NCBI RefSeq assembly: GCF_023022985.1
Contig: NZ_CP095461.1
Coordinates: forward strand, 1,178,001 to 1,242,000
Length of the DNA stretch: 64,000 nt
Source: Arthrobacter gengyunqii
Lineage (GTDB): Bacteria; Actinomycetota; Actinomycetes; Actinomycetales; Micrococcaceae
Direction of reading: 5' to 3'
In this document: piece after piece, positions 52,702 to 62,683 of the stretch
How the letters are laid out: the number at the start of each line of letters is the position of its first letter
Numbering within the stretch: position 1 is the first letter of the stretch
The notes under the pieces: model-generated
The model's database searches: none
Seen by the model: only the letters and a program-made list of their open reading frames with translations
What the model was told of the DNA's origin: nothing
Translations under genes and position numbers: made by a program

Positions 52702-53350
52702 TCAGGGCCGCCCAGGCCATTGTTTCCAGCAGCGACCGCAGCCGTGCCGTCTCCCGGGGCCTCATTTTGCCGAACAGCGTATGCGAGGTGGAGTTGATGA
52801 GTCCGAAGACGGCCTGGGCGCGGTGCCGCAGCAGCGGGAGGCCGCAATCGGGATGCAGGGCAGACAGGGCGTCAACCCACACCTCCACGTACTGGCGCTG
52901 GAGGGACCGGACAGTGCGTTCGTCCTCGGCGGGCAGGCTGTTGAGGTCCCGGTCCTGGACCCGGATCACGTTGGCCTGGCGCAGGGCGAAGTCCACCTGG
53001 AATTCCACCAGTCCGCGCAGGGCCGCCTCGGCCGTGGCGGACTCGGCCATCACGGCCTTTCCGCCCTCCAGCAGGTCCTCGCTGACACCGACCAGGAGCG
53101 CCGACAGGACAGCGGGCTTGCCGCTGAAATGCCGGTAGACGGCCGGGCCGCTGACGCCTGCGGCGGCGCCGAGTTCTTCAATGGAGACGCCGTTGTAACC
53201 GCGTTCGGCGAAAAGCGAGGCGGCGGCGTCCAGCATCGCTGCCCGGCGGGATGCCTTGGCCAGACTTCGTCCGGTGGCTCGGGCGGCCGGTATGGGGGTT
53301 CCTTGTTTCGAAGGCGCTGCGGGGGATGCTTCTTCTTTGGCTGCGTCCAT
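52694..53350 (-). CDS. TetR-family regulator of the leucine cluster
   Basis: 218 residues. A flexible N-terminal 30 residues precede the helix-turn-helix AAMLDAAASLFAERGYNGVS, then ELGAAAGVSGPAVYRHFSGK. The ligand domain includes LVEFQVDFALRQANVIRVQD. Divergent from accD1 with 159 bp between. In Mycobacterium tuberculosis a TetR protein (BkaR) sits next to the equivalent cluster and represses it; orthology here is inferred from position, not shown. Confidence 0.9.
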   Translation of the reverse strand: MDAAKEEASPAAPSKQGTPIPAARATGRSLAKASRRAAMLDAAASLFAERGYNGVSIEELGAAAGVSGPAVYRHFSGKPAVLSALLVGVSEDLLEGGKAVMAESATAEAALRGLVEFQVDFALRQANVIRVQDRDLNSLPAEDERTVRSLQRQYVEVWVDALSALHPDCGLPLLRHRAQAVFGLINSTSHTLFGKMRPRETARLRSLLETMAWAALNA

Positions 53351-53407
53351 GCCAACCTTTCCGGCAGATTCGATTCACAAGCAACCTCCATTGTGGTGGA
53401 CAGGTGA

Positions 53408-53448
53408 GTTAATAACCAATAACCTGACTTGAGTTAGCAGTCATTAAC
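53408..53448. promoter_or_regulatory. AT-rich operator-like region between TetR and accD1
   Basis: GTTAAT (53408-53413) mirrors ATTAAC (53443-53448). Inside are a tandem AATAACC-AATAACC (53411-53424) and a tighter pair GTTA/TAAC (53433-53448). This A/T-rich stretch stands out in GC-rich DNA and is the best candidate for the TetR site and the accD1 promoter. Confidence 0.5.
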
Positions 53449-53509
53449 TGGCGCCGGTGCTTCCGGCATATGCGGGGAACCGCCGCCCGCGCTGAGCAGA
53501 GAGACGTCA

Positions 53510-55114
53510 ATGGAGACCCTTGCAACCCGGCTCGATCCCGCAGCACCCGAGTACGCCCGCAACGCCGTCGCACAGGCTGAGCTTGCCCAGGACCTGCGCA
53601 AGCGCCTGGCGCAGGCCGCCCTTGGCGGTCCCGAACGGTCCCGGGACCGCCATGCCGCCCGGGGAAAGCTGCTGCCCCGCGAACGCGTGGACCGGCTGCT
53701 GGATGAAGGCAGCCCGTTCCTTGAGATTTCGCCGCTGGCGGCGGACGGCATGTACGACGGCGAGTGCCCCGGGGCGGGACTGATCGCCGGGATCGGCCTG
53801 GTGCAGGGCCGGCATGTGATGGTGTTGTCCAACGACGCCACCGTCAAAGGCGGCACCTACTATCCAATGACGGTCAAAAAACACCTGCGGGCACAGGAAA
53901 TTGCGCTGGAGAACCGTCTGCCGTGCATCTACCTGGTGGATTCCGGCGGCGCCTTCCTGCCCAAGCAGGACGACGTTTTCCCGGACCGGGAGCATTTCGG
54001 CCGCATCTTCTACAACCAAGCGCAGATGTCCGCCCGCAAGATTCCGCAGATTTCCGCGGTGCTGGGTTCCTGCACGGCGGGCGGGGCCTACGTCCCGGCC
54101 ATGAGCGATGAAACGGTCATTGTCCGCAACCAGGGCACCATCTTCCTGGGCGGTCCACCGCTGGTGAAGGCCGCCATCGGCGAAGTGGTCACCGCGGAAG
54201 AGCTCGGCGGAGGAGACCTGCACTCGCGCGTCAGCGGAGTCACCGACCATCTGGCGGACAATGACGCCCACGCGCTGGAAATCGTGCGCACCATCGTGGA
54301 AACCCTGCCCGAGCACGCCCCGGCCTGGGAGATCCTGCCGACCCGGCCGCCGTCGTACTCCGAAGAGGAAATCTACGGAACGGTGCCCGCGGACCTGCAG
54401 ACCCCCTACGACGTGCGCGAACTGATCGCCCGCCTGGTGGACGGCAGCGAGTTCTCCGAATTCAAGAAGGAATACGGCGCCACCCTGGTCACCGGCTTCG
54501 CCCGGCTGCACGGGCACCGCGTGGGCATCGTGGCCAACAACGGCGTCCTGTTCTCCGAATCCGCACTCAAGGGCGCGCACTTCATCGAGCTGTGCGATCA
54601 GCGCGGCATTCCGCTGATCTTCCTGCAGAACATCTCCGGATTCATGGTGGGCCGCGATTACGAGGCCGGCGGCATCGCCAAAAACGGCGCCAAAATGGTC
54701 ACCGCCGTGGCCACCTGCCGGGTTCCCAAGCTCACCGTGATTGTGGGCGGCTCCTTCGGTGCCGGCAACTACTCCATGTGCGGGCGCGCGTACTCGCCGC
54801 GCTTTTTGTGGATGTGGCCCGCGGCCCGGATCTCGGTGATGGGCGGCGCCCAGGCCTCCTCCGTCCTGGCCACCGTCAAGCGTGACCAGCTGGAAGCCCG
54901 CGGCGAGGAATGGGCCGTGGAGGACGAAGAAGCATTCAAGGCACCCATCCGCGACACCTACGAAACCCAGGGCAGCCCGTACTACTCCACAGCCCGGCTG
55001 TGGGATGACGGCGTCATCGACCCGGCGGACACCCGCACCGTCCTGGGCCTGGCCCTGGACGTGTGCGCCAACGCCCCGCTGCCGGAGACCTCCTTCGGCC
55101 TGTTCCGGATGTGA
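53510..55114 (+). CDS. accD1: 3-Methylcrotonyl-CoA carboxylase, carboxyltransferase (beta) subunit
   Basis: 534 residues. Carboxyltransferase crotonase-like domains: [20 protein letters not shown] at the N terminus, [36 protein letters not shown], and the MCC-typical [20 protein letters not shown] with [16 protein letters not shown]. The second half has [20 protein letters not shown] and [15 protein letters not shown]. It carboxylates 3-methylcrotonyl-CoA in leucine breakdown together with the biotin subunit 7 bp downstream. Matches AccD1 of mycobacteria in motif and context. Confidence 0.93.
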   Translation: METLATRLDPAAPEYARNAVAQAELAQDLRKRLAQAALGGPERSRDRHAARGKLLPRERVDRLLDEGSPFLEISPLAADGMYDGECPGAGLIAGIGLVQGRHVMVLSNDATVKGGTYYPMTVKKHLRAQEIALENRLPCIYLVDSGGAFLPKQDDVFPDREHFGRIFYNQAQMSARKIPQISAVLGSCTAGGAYVPAMSDETVIVRNQGTIFLGGPPLVKAAIGEVVTAEELGGGDLHSRVSGVTDHLADNDAHALEIVRTIVETLPEHAPAWEILPTRPPSYSEEEIYGTVPADLQTPYDVRELIARLVDGSEFSEFKKEYGATLVTGFARLHGHRVGIVANNGVLFSESALKGAHFIELCDQRGIPLIFLQNISGFMVGRDYEAGGIAKNGAKMVTAVATCRVPKLTVIVGGSFGAGNYSMCGRAYSPRFLWMWPAARISVMGGAQASSVLATVKRDQLEARGEEWAVEDEEAFKAPIRDTYETQGSPYYSTARLWDDGVIDPADTRTVLGLALDVCANAPLPETSFGLFRM

Positions 55115-55121
55115 GGCAGAA

Positions 55122-57311
55122 ATGACCGAAAAGCTCTTCGACACCGTCCTGGTAGCCAATCGCGGCGAAATCGCCTGCCGCATCATCGCCACCCTGCGGC
55201 GGATGGGCATCCGTTCCGCTGCGGTGTACAGCGACGACGACGCCGGCGCCCGGCACGTGCGTGAAGCCGACATCGCGGTGCGGCTGGGTCCGGCCGCACC
55301 CCGGGAAAGCTACCTCAACGTGGAGGCCGTCCTGACCGCATGCCGGGCAACGGGCGCGCAGGCAGTCCACCCGGGTTACGGCTTCCTCAGCGAGTCCCTC
55401 GATTTCGCGCGCGCGCTGGACACGGCCGGAATCGTGTTCATCGGTCCCGGAGTGAAGGCCCTGGAACTGATGGGGGACAAGATCCGGTCCAAGAACCATG
55501 TCTCCTCCCACGGGGTTCCCGTGGTTCCCGGCATCGCCGAGCCCGGACTGACCGATGAGCAGCTCATCGCCGCCGCGGCCGGGGTGGGGTTTCCGCTGCT
55601 GATCAAGCCTTCCGCCGGGGGAGGCGGCAAGGGCATGCACGTGGTGGAGCGGACGGAGCAGCTCCCGGATGTACTGCCCACCGCACGCCGGGTGGCCGCT
55701 TCGGCCTTTGGCGATGACACCCTCTTCCTGGAACGGCTCATCGCGGTGCCCCGGCACATCGAAGTGCAGATCCTGGCGGACACGCATGGCAACGTCATTC
55801 ACTTGGGGGAGCGGGAGTGCTCGCTGCAGCGACGGCACCAGAAAGTCATTGAGGAAGCACCGTCGGTCCTGCTGGACGAGGCGACGCGTGCCCGGATCGG
55901 CGAAGCGGCCTGTGACGCCGCCCGGTCCGTGGACTACACCGGCGCCGGCACAGTGGAATTCCTGGTCTCCGATGCGTCACCGGGTGAGTTCTTCTTCATG
56001 GAGATGAACACGCGGCTGCAGGTGGAGCATCCGGTCACGGAAATGGTCACCGGACTGGACCTGGTGGAATGGCAGGTGCGCATTGCCGCCGGAGAAAAGC
56101 TGGACCTGGACCAGGGCGATGTCCGCCTGCACGGACACGCCGTTGAGGCCCGCGTTTACGCGGAAAACCCGGCCCGGGACTTCCTGCCCACCTCCGGTCA
56201 GGTGCACATCCTGCAGGAGCCTTCGGGGGAGGGAATCCGGGTGGACTCCTCCCTGCTTCCCGGTCTGACGGTATCTTCGAGCTATGACCCGATGCTGGCG
56301 AAGATTATCGCCTGGGGCCCGGACCGGGACACCGCGCTGCGCCGGCTGGACGCGGCGCTGGCGCAGACGGTCATCCTTGGCATCGGCACCAACATTGAAT
56401 ACCTGCGCCTGCTGATCAATGACCGGGATGTGCGGGCCGGACGCCTGGACACCACTTTGATCGAGCGCAAGCTGCCGGACCTGGCCTTCCGCCGCCCCGG
56501 CGAGGCGGAACTGGCAGCCGCAGCGCTGGCGACGGCGGAGGGACTCGCGGCTCCGACCCCCTCTCCGGCCTCGTCACCGGCGCCCTCACCGACCCCCGCG
56601 CCGTGGCGCCGCGCCGACGGCTGGCGGGTGGGCGCCCACGCCCCGCTGACCCTGGTGTTCGCCGCGGCGGATCCCCGGCATCCCGACGACGTCGTGACCG
56701 TCCGCGGCAATCCCTCCGGTGCCGGTGCCGATGCAATCGTCACCGTCAACGGCGGACCGGAGCGGCGGACCTCGCTGAGCCGGGACGGGCACCGTGCCTT
56801 GGTGACGCTGAACGGCGTCGTACATCCGTTGATGCTGGCCTCGCTTCCCGGCGACGGCAGCGCGGGGACCACCCTGTGGACCGGCGACGCCGGCTATGCC
56901 GCGCCCCTGCGGCGCAGGACCCGGGCTGAACTGCTGGCCGCGGACCGGGCGGCCGCCGGACGGGCGGAGGGCGCCGCCGATCCTGTGCTGCGCTCGCCGA
57001 TGCCCGGAACCGTGGTGGCCGTGGCAGTGGCCGACGGCGACCGGGTCACCGCCGGGCAGCCGCTGCTCAGCGTTGAGGCCATGAAGATGGAACACCAGCT
57101 TGTTGCTCCGGCCGACGGCACCGTGTCCCTGAACCTGCGCCCCGGCGACCTGGTGAAGGCCGACCAGGTGCTCGCCGTGGTGACGGCCGATCCCGAACCT
57201 GTTGGACCCGAAGAACCCGGAGAACCTGAAGAACCCTTAGCATCCCCGGCCGCAGCTTCCGCCGCCGGAACACCCGAACCGCGTGAAGGAGCAGGACATG
57301 CCGGATTTTGA
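55122..57311 (+). CDS. accA1: 3-Methylcrotonyl-CoA carboxylase, biotin carboxylase/BCCP (alpha) subunit
   Basis: 729 residues from the ATG at 55122; the frame is open upstream inside accD1 but that is overlap. Biotin carboxylase domain: [55 protein letters not shown] and [18 protein letters not shown]. The C-terminal biotinyl domain has K655 in VEAMKMEH. A Pro/Ala/Ser linker (about 470-495) and a Pro/Glu-rich tail are present. Partner of AccD1. Its end overlaps the start of the next dehydrogenase by 14 bp. Confidence 0.94.
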   Translation: MTEKLFDTVLVANRGEIACRIIATLRRMGIRSAAVYSDDDAGARHVREADIAVRLGPAAPRESYLNVEAVLTACRATGAQAVHPGYGFLSESLDFARALDTAGIVFIGPGVKALELMGDKIRSKNHVSSHGVPVVPGIAEPGLTDEQLIAAAAGVGFPLLIKPSAGGGGKGMHVVERTEQLPDVLPTARRVAASAFGDDTLFLERLIAVPRHIEVQILADTHGNVIHLGERECSLQRRHQKVIEEAPSVLLDEATRARIGEAACDAARSVDYTGAGTVEFLVSDASPGEFFFMEMNTRLQVEHPVTEMVTGLDLVEWQVRIAAGEKLDLDQGDVRLHGHAVEARVYAENPARDFLPTSGQVHILQEPSGEGIRVDSSLLPGLTVSSSYDPMLAKIIAWGPDRDTALRRLDAALAQTVILGIGTNIEYLRLLINDRDVRAGRLDTTLIERKLPDLAFRRPGEAELAAAALATAEGLAAPTPSPASSPAPSPTPAPWRRADGWRVGAHAPLTLVFAAADPRHPDDVVTVRGNPSGAGADAIVTVNGGPERRTSLSRDGHRALVTLNGVVHPLMLASLPGDGSAGTTLWTGDAGYAAPLRRRTRAELLAADRAAAGRAEGAADPVLRSPMPGTVVAVAVADGDRVTAGQPLLSVEAMKMEHQLVAPADGTVSLNLRPGDLVKADQVLAVVTADPEPVGPEEPGEPEEPLASPAAASAAGTPEPREGAGHAGF

Positions 57312-58473
57312 ACTGAGCGAGGACTACCAGGACCTGGTGGACATGGTCCGCGACTTCGCGGACACCGTGGTGGCACCCGTCTCCGCCCAGCACGACGAAG
57401 AGCACAGCTTCCCGTACAAGGTAGTGGCCCAGATGGGTGAGATGGGCCTGTTCGGCCTGCCCTTCCCGGAAGAGTTCGGCGGCATGGGCGGCGACTACTT
57501 TGCCCTCGCCCTGGCCCTGGAGCAGCTGGCCCGGGTGGACCAGTCAGTGGCCATCACCCTCGAAGCCGGCGTGTCCCTGGGCGCCATGCCCGTCTACCGG
57601 TTTGGCACCGAGGAGCAGAAACAGCAGTGGCTGCCCATGCTGGCCTCAGGGGAGGCGCTCGCAGGTTTCGGACTGACCGAGTCCGAGGCCGGATCGGACG
57701 CCGGCGGCACCCGCACCAAGGCCTACCGGGACAACGGACAGTGGGTGATTGATGGAACCAAGCAGTTCATCACCAACTCCGGCACCGACATCACGCGCCT
57801 GGTCACCGTCACCGCCGTCACCGGCACCTCCGAAGTCCCGGACGGGCAGGGCGGCACCCGGGTCAAGAAGCAGATCTCCACCATCCTGGTCCCCACTGAC
57901 ACTCCGGGGTTCACAGCGGAAAAGGCCTACAACAAGGTGGGCTGGAACGCTTCGGACACCCATCCGCTCACGCTGGACAATGTGCGCGTCCCGGAAGCAA
58001 ACCTGCTTGGCGCCGAGGGGCGCGGGTATGCAAACTTCCTGCAGATCCTCGATGAAGGGCGCATAGCCATCGCCGCATTGGCCACGGGCGCGGCACAGGG
58101 CTGCGTGGAGGAGGCGCTGCGCTACGCCAAGGAGCGGGAACAATTCGGCGCAGCCATCGGCACCAACCAGGCCATCTCCTTCAAGATCGCCCGCATGCAG
58201 ACCCGCGCCCACACCGCCCGCCTGGCCTACTACGACGCAGCGGCGCGGATGTTGGCCGGCAAGCCGTTCAAGACCCAGGCCGCCATGGCCAAGCTGGTGG
58301 CCGGTGAAGCTGCCATGGACAACGCCCGCGACGCCACCCAGATCTTTGGCGGCTACGGGTTCATCAACGAGTACCGCGTGGCCCGGCACTACCGCGATTC
58401 CAAGATCCTCGAAGTCGGCGAGGGCACCACCGAGGTTCAGCTGATGCTCATTGCCCGCGAACTGGGGCTCTAG
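57298..58473 (+). CDS. Acyl-CoA dehydrogenase of the leucine cluster (FadE19-like)
   Basis: 391 residues from the ATG at 57298, with GAAGGAG 7 bases upstream. FAD fold: [51 protein letters not shown] and [20 protein letters not shown]. The end [16 protein letters not shown] keeps a Glu at the usual catalytic position, unlike classical isovaleryl-CoA dehydrogenases, which carry Gly or Ala there. It should oxidise a short branched acyl-CoA; isovaleryl-CoA fits the neighbours but is not proven. Confidence 0.87.
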   Translation: MPDFELSEDYQDLVDMVRDFADTVVAPVSAQHDEEHSFPYKVVAQMGEMGLFGLPFPEEFGGMGGDYFALALALEQLARVDQSVAITLEAGVSLGAMPVYRFGTEEQKQQWLPMLASGEALAGFGLTESEAGSDAGGTRTKAYRDNGQWVIDGTKQFITNSGTDITRLVTVTAVTGTSEVPDGQGGTRVKKQISTILVPTDTPGFTAEKAYNKVGWNASDTHPLTLDNVRVPEANLLGAEGRGYANFLQILDEGRIAIAALATGAAQGCVEEALRYAKEREQFGAAIGTNQAISFKIARMQTRAHTARLAYYDAAARMLAGKPFKTQAAMAKLVAGEAAMDNARDATQIFGGYGFINEYRVARHYRDSKILEVGEGTTEVQLMLIARELGL

Positions 58474-58541
58474 GATAGGCGGAACACTCCGGTGGAGTGC
58501 ATGGCAGGTTGGTCAAGGACGATTAACGAACGGACACATTC

Positions 58542-59321
58542 ATGATTGACAAGGTGATAGCCACGGCTGCCGAAGCCGTAGCCGACATCCCCGACGGTGC
58601 CTCGCTGGCAGTGGGCGGCTTTGGGCTGTGCGGGATTCCCGTGGTGCTGATCGACGCCCTCCACGATCAGGGAGCCACCGATCTGGAAACGGTGAGCAAC
58701 AACTGCGGCGTCGACGACTGGGGGCTGGGCCGGCTGCTTGCCGATCACCGCATCCGCCGAACCGTGAGTTCCTACGTCGGTGAAAACAAGGAATTTGCCC
58801 GCCAGTTCCTCGCCGGGGAGCTGGAGGTCATCCTGACACCGCAGGGCACGCTCGCGGAAAAGCTCAGGGCCGGCGGCGCCGGAATTCCCGCCTTTTACAC
58901 CAGCGCCGGAGTGGGCACACAGGTCAGCGAGGGCGGGCTGCCGCAAAAGTACGACGCCGACGGCACAGTCCTGCAGGCATCGGATCCCAAGGAAGTGCGG
59001 ACCTTCCGCGACGCACCGTTTGTGCTGGAAGAATCCCTCACCCCGGATTACGCCCTGGTGCATGCGTGGAAGGGGGACCGGCACGGAAACCTCGTGTTCT
59101 CGGCCACCGCCATGAACTTCAACCCGCTCTGCGCCATGGCCGGGCAAATCACGATTGCCGAAGTGGAGGAACTGGTGGAACCCGGCGAGCTGGACCCCGC
59201 ATCCGTCCACGTCCCCGGAATCTTTGTCCAGCGCGTGGTGGAGGTGGGGCCCGGAGAGAAGCGCATTGAAAAACGCACCGTGACCCCCGCAGCCGCCTCA
59301 ACTTCCCAGAAGGAGGCCTGA
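58542..59321 (+). CDS. scoA: 3-Oxoacid CoA-transferase subunit A
   Basis: 259 residues. Family I CoA-transferase alpha subunit: [59 protein letters not shown] and [17 protein letters not shown]. About 15-20 residues at the C terminus exceed the usual length. Moves CoA from succinyl-CoA to acetoacetate, the end product of leucine breakdown. The scoB start follows its stop after one base. Confidence 0.93.
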   Translation: MIDKVIATAAEAVADIPDGASLAVGGFGLCGIPVVLIDALHDQGATDLETVSNNCGVDDWGLGRLLADHRIRRTVSSYVGENKEFARQFLAGELEVILTPQGTLAEKLRAGGAGIPAFYTSAGVGTQVSEGGLPQKYDADGTVLQASDPKEVRTFRDAPFVLEESLTPDYALVHAWKGDRHGNLVFSATAMNFNPLCAMAGQITIAEVEELVEPGELDPASVHVPGIFVQRVVEVGPGEKRIEKRTVTPAAASTSQKEA

Positions 59322-59322
59322 C

Positions 59323-59964
59323 ATGGCCCTGACCCGTGAAGAACTGGCCGCCCGGGTGGCCCGCGAACTGGAAAACGGACAGTACGTCAACCTCGGCATC
59401 GGCATGCCCACGCTCATCCCCAACTACATTCCCGAGGGAGTGGAAGTGGTGCTGCACTCCGAAAACGGGGTGCTCGGCGTCGGGCCCTATCCGCTGGAAG
59501 AAGACCTGAACCCGGACCTGATCAACGCCGGGAAGGAAACCGTGACGGTGAACTCCGGTGCATCGTTCTTTGATTCCGCGGCGTCTTTCGGCATGGTGCG
59601 CGGCGGGCACGTGGACGTAGCCGTGCTGGGCGCCATGGAAGTGGCTGCCAACGGGGACCTCGCCAACTGGATGATCCCGGGCAAGATGGTCAAGGGGATG
59701 GGCGGGGCCATGGACCTGGTGTTCGGCGCCAAGCGGCTGATCGTGATGATGGACCACACCGACCGCAGCGGCAATCCGAAGATTGTCTCGGAATGCTCCC
59801 TGCCCCTGACTGGACGAGCCTGCGTGAACCTGATCATCACTGACCTTGCCGTCATTGAGGTGGGCCCGGAGGGACTGATCCTGCGGGAAACGGCCCCGGG
59901 AGTCAGCGTGGATGAGGTCATCGCCGCCACTGGTGCACCCCTGGAGGTAAGCCTTGACGTATGA
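59323..59964 (+). CDS. scoB: 3-Oxoacid CoA-transferase subunit B
   Basis: 213 residues. [20 protein letters not shown], then the catalytic Glu in [14 protein letters not shown], and [20 protein letters not shown] are the beta-subunit landmarks. Forms the heteromeric transferase with ScoA. The following MaoC gene starts 11 bp before its end. Confidence 0.94.
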   Translation: MALTREELAARVARELENGQYVNLGIGMPTLIPNYIPEGVEVVLHSENGVLGVGPYPLEEDLNPDLINAGKETVTVNSGASFFDSAASFGMVRGGHVDVAVLGAMEVAANGDLANWMIPGKMVKGMGGAMDLVFGAKRLIVMMDHTDRSGNPKIVSECSLPLTGRACVNLIITDLAVIEVGPEGLILRETAPGVSVDEVIAATGAPLEVSLDV

Positions 59965-60481
59965 GGAACCGGACGCCGGCACCGAAGAGCTGGCCATGGC
60001 ACCGCGTGTCGTGGAGCAGCGCGGGCTCTGGTTCGAGGAGTTCGAACCCGGGGCGGTGTACCGGCACCGGCCCGGGCGCACCGTCACGGAGGCGGACAAC
60101 GTCCTGTTCACCACCCTGACCATGAACACCCAGGGGCTGCATCTGGACGCCGCCTACAGTGCGGAGCAGCCGTTTGGGCAGCGGCTCGTGAACTCCATGT
60201 TCACGCTGGCCACCATGGTGGGCCAATCCGTGGGCCAGCTGACCCAGGGCACCCTGGTGGCGCAGCTGGGGCTGGGAGACATCAGTTTCCCGATGCCGCT
60301 TTTCCACGGGGACACCCTGTACACGGAAACGGAAGTGCTGGACAAGCGGCTCTCCGGCTCTCGCCCGGGCCAGGGAATTGTCACCTTGGCGCACACGGGC
60401 AGGAACCAGTCCGGTGACGTCGTGGGGCGGTGTACCCGGACCGCCCTGGTGTGGACGCAGGCAGCCGGCAACCCCGAGTGA
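59954..60481 (+). CDS. MaoC-type dehydratase (candidate methylglutaconyl-CoA hydratase)
   Basis: 175 residues with a rare TTG start at 59954, supported by GGAGG 6 bases upstream. Hot-dog fold: [20 protein letters not shown], then [19 protein letters not shown], where hydratase-2 enzymes have D-x-N-P-x-H. Here the first position is Asn58, with His63 kept. A homologous gene (Rv2499c) accompanies the mycobacterial leucine cluster beside a CoA ester lyase. The likely step is hydration of 3-methylglutaconyl-CoA to HMG-CoA, replacing LiuC. Confidence 0.82.
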   Translation: MTYEEPDAGTEELAMAPRVVEQRGLWFEEFEPGAVYRHRPGRTVTEADNVLFTTLTMNTQGLHLDAAYSAEQPFGQRLVNSMFTLATMVGQSVGQLTQGTLVAQLGLGDISFPMPLFHGDTLYTETEVLDKRLSGSRPGQGIVTLAHTGRNQSGDVVGRCTRTALVWTQAAGNPE

Positions 60482-60574
60482 CGGGACGGCACCGGCACCG
60501 TTTGCAGGCAGACGGGCGCGTGGGTGCGGAAGGATAAGTTGAAGGCAACGATCCAAACTGAAGGAGATCTCGGC

Positions 60575-61387
60575 GTGACCACATTCCCCATGGGACCAGC
60601 ACTGCTCTTTTGCCCGGGAGACCGGCCGGAACGGTTTGCCAAAGCAGCCGAGCGGGCAGATGCGGTGATCCTCGACCTGGAAGACGCCGTCGCACCCGCA
60701 GACAAGGAAGCCGCCCGCCGGAACCTCATCGCCTCCACCCTCGATCCGGCCACCACCATGGTGCGCGTCAATCCCGTGGGAACCGAGGACTTCGAAAAGG
60801 ATCTTGAGGCCGTGCGGCAAACCCCGTACCGGACCTTGATGGTGGCCAAATCCGAAGACGCTTCCGCCATGGGCGAGGCGCTCGCCGACTTCACCGTCGT
60901 CGCGCTGCTGGAAACCGCCCTGGGCGTGGTTCGGGCTCCGGAGATTGCCCAGCTTTCCTGTGTTGCCGCGCTGATGTGGGGTGCCGAGGACCTGATGGCC
61001 TCCCTGGGCGGTGACTCCAGCCGCGGTCCGGACGGCACGTATCGCGGTGTTGCCCTGCACGCCCGCGCTGCCGTGCTGCTGGCAGCCGGCGCGTTCGGCA
61101 AGGGTGCCATCGACTCGATCTACGGCAACATTGGGGACACTCAGGGACTGGAAGTGGAAGCGCGGGACGCCGTGGCTTCCGGATTCGCTGCGAAGGCCTG
61201 CATCCATCCCGGCCAGGTGGCGGCGGTCCGGGCTGCCTATGCGCCGTCCGAGGACGAGGTTTCCTATGCTTCCGACGTGATCGCCGAAGCCGCGAACCAC
61301 GGCGGTGTCTTTAGCTTCCGCGGTGAGATGATCGACGGTCCGCTGCTGAAGCAGGCACGCCAGACCCTGCGCCGGGCAGGCCGCTGA
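60575..61387 (+). CDS. HpcH/HpaI-family CoA ester lyase (candidate HMG-CoA/citramalyl-CoA lyase)
   Basis: 270 residues, GTG start at 60575 with AAGGAG 8 bases upstream. TIM-barrel lyase of the CitE group: LLFCPGDRPERFAKAAERAD, VILDLEDAVAPADK, VRVNPVGTEDFEKDLE, VALLETALGVVRAPEIA, LMWGAEDLMASLGGDSSR and KACIHPGQ. Rv2498c, in the same place in M. tuberculosis, was reported as a bifunctional lyase for (R)-HMG-CoA and (S)-citramalyl-CoA. By that analogy it would end leucine breakdown and could also serve itaconate breakdown. Confidence 0.87.
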   Translation: MTTFPMGPALLFCPGDRPERFAKAAERADAVILDLEDAVAPADKEAARRNLIASTLDPATTMVRVNPVGTEDFEKDLEAVRQTPYRTLMVAKSEDASAMGEALADFTVVALLETALGVVRAPEIAQLSCVAALMWGAEDLMASLGGDSSRGPDGTYRGVALHARAAVLLAAGAFGKGAIDSIYGNIGDTQGLEVEARDAVASGFAAKACIHPGQVAAVRAAYAPSEDEVSYASDVIAEAANHGGVFSFRGEMIDGPLLKQARQTLRRAGR

Positions 61388-61497
61388 CGTGCCCTGCGGT
61401 TGACTGCTGGTGCCTGCCCGCGGCTGGCTGCAGGACCTGAGCCGGATTTGCGGCGTGCACCCGGGACACCGGCAGTTCGCTGCGCTACCTTCGAGAG

Positions 61498-62172
61498 ATG
61501 CGCATAGTAATAGCAGGAGCCCATGGACAGATTGCCCGCGAACTGGGCAGGCTGCTCGTCGCCCACGATCATGACGTCGCCGGCCTGATCCGCAACCCCG
61601 ACCAGGCGGCGGACCTTGAGTCCGACGGCGTGGCTCCTGTGGTGATCGACTTGGAGAACAGCCTGCTGGACGATGTCCTCCAGGTGCTGACCGGAGCTGA
61701 TGCTGCTGTGTTCGCCGCCGGCGCGGGGCCGGGCAGCGGAGCGGAGCGCAAGGACAGCGTTGACCGCGGCGCCGCGGTGCTCCTCGCGGAAGCAGCCGAA
61801 CAGGCCGGTGTGGTCCGCTTCGTCCAAATTTCCTCCGTGGGTCTGGACGCAGTGCGGGACGGTGCCCGTCCAGAGGGACTGGACGACGTCATGTATGCCT
61901 ACCTCACGGCCAAGCTCGCGGCCGAGGAGGACCTGAAAACACGGGACCTGGACTGGACCATCCTGCGTCCGGGACGGTTGACCAACGATCCCGCTGAGGG
62001 ACTGGTGGATTTGGCACCCTCGGTGGAGCAGGGCAGCATTCCCCGCCACGACGTCGCCGCCGTCCTGGCCGAGCTGATAAACAGCGGCCGCGGCAGCCGG
62101 CAGGTCCTGGAAGTTGTCACCGGTTCGTCGAGCATCCCGGATGCCGTGGCGGCGCTGCCCATCACGCTCTAG
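61498..62172 (+). CDS. NAD(P)-binding (atypical SDR-like) protein
   Basis: 224 residues. MRIVIAGAHGQIARELGRLL is a Rossmann G-x-x-G-x-x-A/G loop. VRFVQISSVG and MYAYLTAKLAAEEDLK (Tyr and Lys in the SDR-like place) and DWTILRPGRLT are typical of the small NAD(P)H-binding/YhfK-YwnB group. Possibly an NADPH-sensing or oxidoreductase protein; substrate unknown. It is 110 bp after the lyase gene and may be separate from that operon. Confidence 0.85.
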   Translation: MRIVIAGAHGQIARELGRLLVAHDHDVAGLIRNPDQAADLESDGVAPVVIDLENSLLDDVLQVLTGADAAVFAAGAGPGSGAERKDSVDRGAAVLLAEAAEQAGVVRFVQISSVGLDAVRDGARPEGLDDVMYAYLTAKLAAEEDLKTRDLDWTILRPGRLTNDPAEGLVDLAPSVEQGSIPRHDVAAVLAELINSGRGSRQVLEVVTGSSSIPDAVAALPITL

Positions 62173-62241
62173 CGGCGTTCCTGCGCTGTCAGGCCACGTG
62201 TGCGCAGATGTGCCGCGATGCTGGGCGCAGCCATCCAACCT

Positions 62242-62529
62242 GTGTGCAGGTATGGCGACTGCGAACGGCGGGAAGCCGCCATACCTGCACACTGGATGAG
62301 CTGGCGGCGGCAGGAAGCCGCCAAAGCTGCACCCTCGTTGGCAGTGCCGGATCTTTCGTGCAGATAACGGGCCTTGCCAAAATCCTCTGTGCAGATCAGG
62401 GGCCTATTCGGGCCGAATGCCCATGAATGAGCCCGTTATCTGCACGAAGGATTGGCGCGGTGCCTGTTTGAGCCCGTTATCTGCACGATGGATTGGTGCG
62501 GTGCCTGTTTGAGCCCGTTATCCGCACGA
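62242..62529. repeat. Palindromic intergenic repeat array (TGTGCAG family)
   Basis: GTGTGCAGGTATGGCG (62242-62257) pairs perfectly with its inverse at 62277-62292. TCGTGCAGATAACGGGC (62356-62372) is the exact inverse of 62431-62447. GAGCCCGTTATCTGCACGA starts at 62429, 62470 and 62511 (41-bp period, the last copy with one change). The 511-bp gap up to dxr has no credible gene. REP/BIME-like, with the same TGTGCAG core as at 12.7 kb. Confidence 0.8.
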
Positions 62530-62683
62530 AGGTTCCCGGGAAACCGCCGCACGTCCGGGCCGTCCCTCCCGACGGAGAGTCATCGAAGGCTTCCGGACCG
62601 TTCCGGCTGCTTCCAGGCACTCCCGTCCCTTCCGGTCCCCGTCCCGACCGCGCCGGACCGTCCGGGTGGGCGATACTGGAAGC

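Noticed and set aside
54882..55121. Longer accA1 start inside accD1
   Set aside because: The biotin carboxylase domain begins at [10 protein letters not shown] just after the ATG at 55122; the extra 80 codons are the accD1 sequence read in another frame.
62429..62529. Possible CRISPR array (three near-identical units at 41-bp spacing)
   Set aside because: The intervals between units are themselves repeated, only three copies exist, other copies are inverted, and no cas gene is present. REP/BIME-like elements explain it better.
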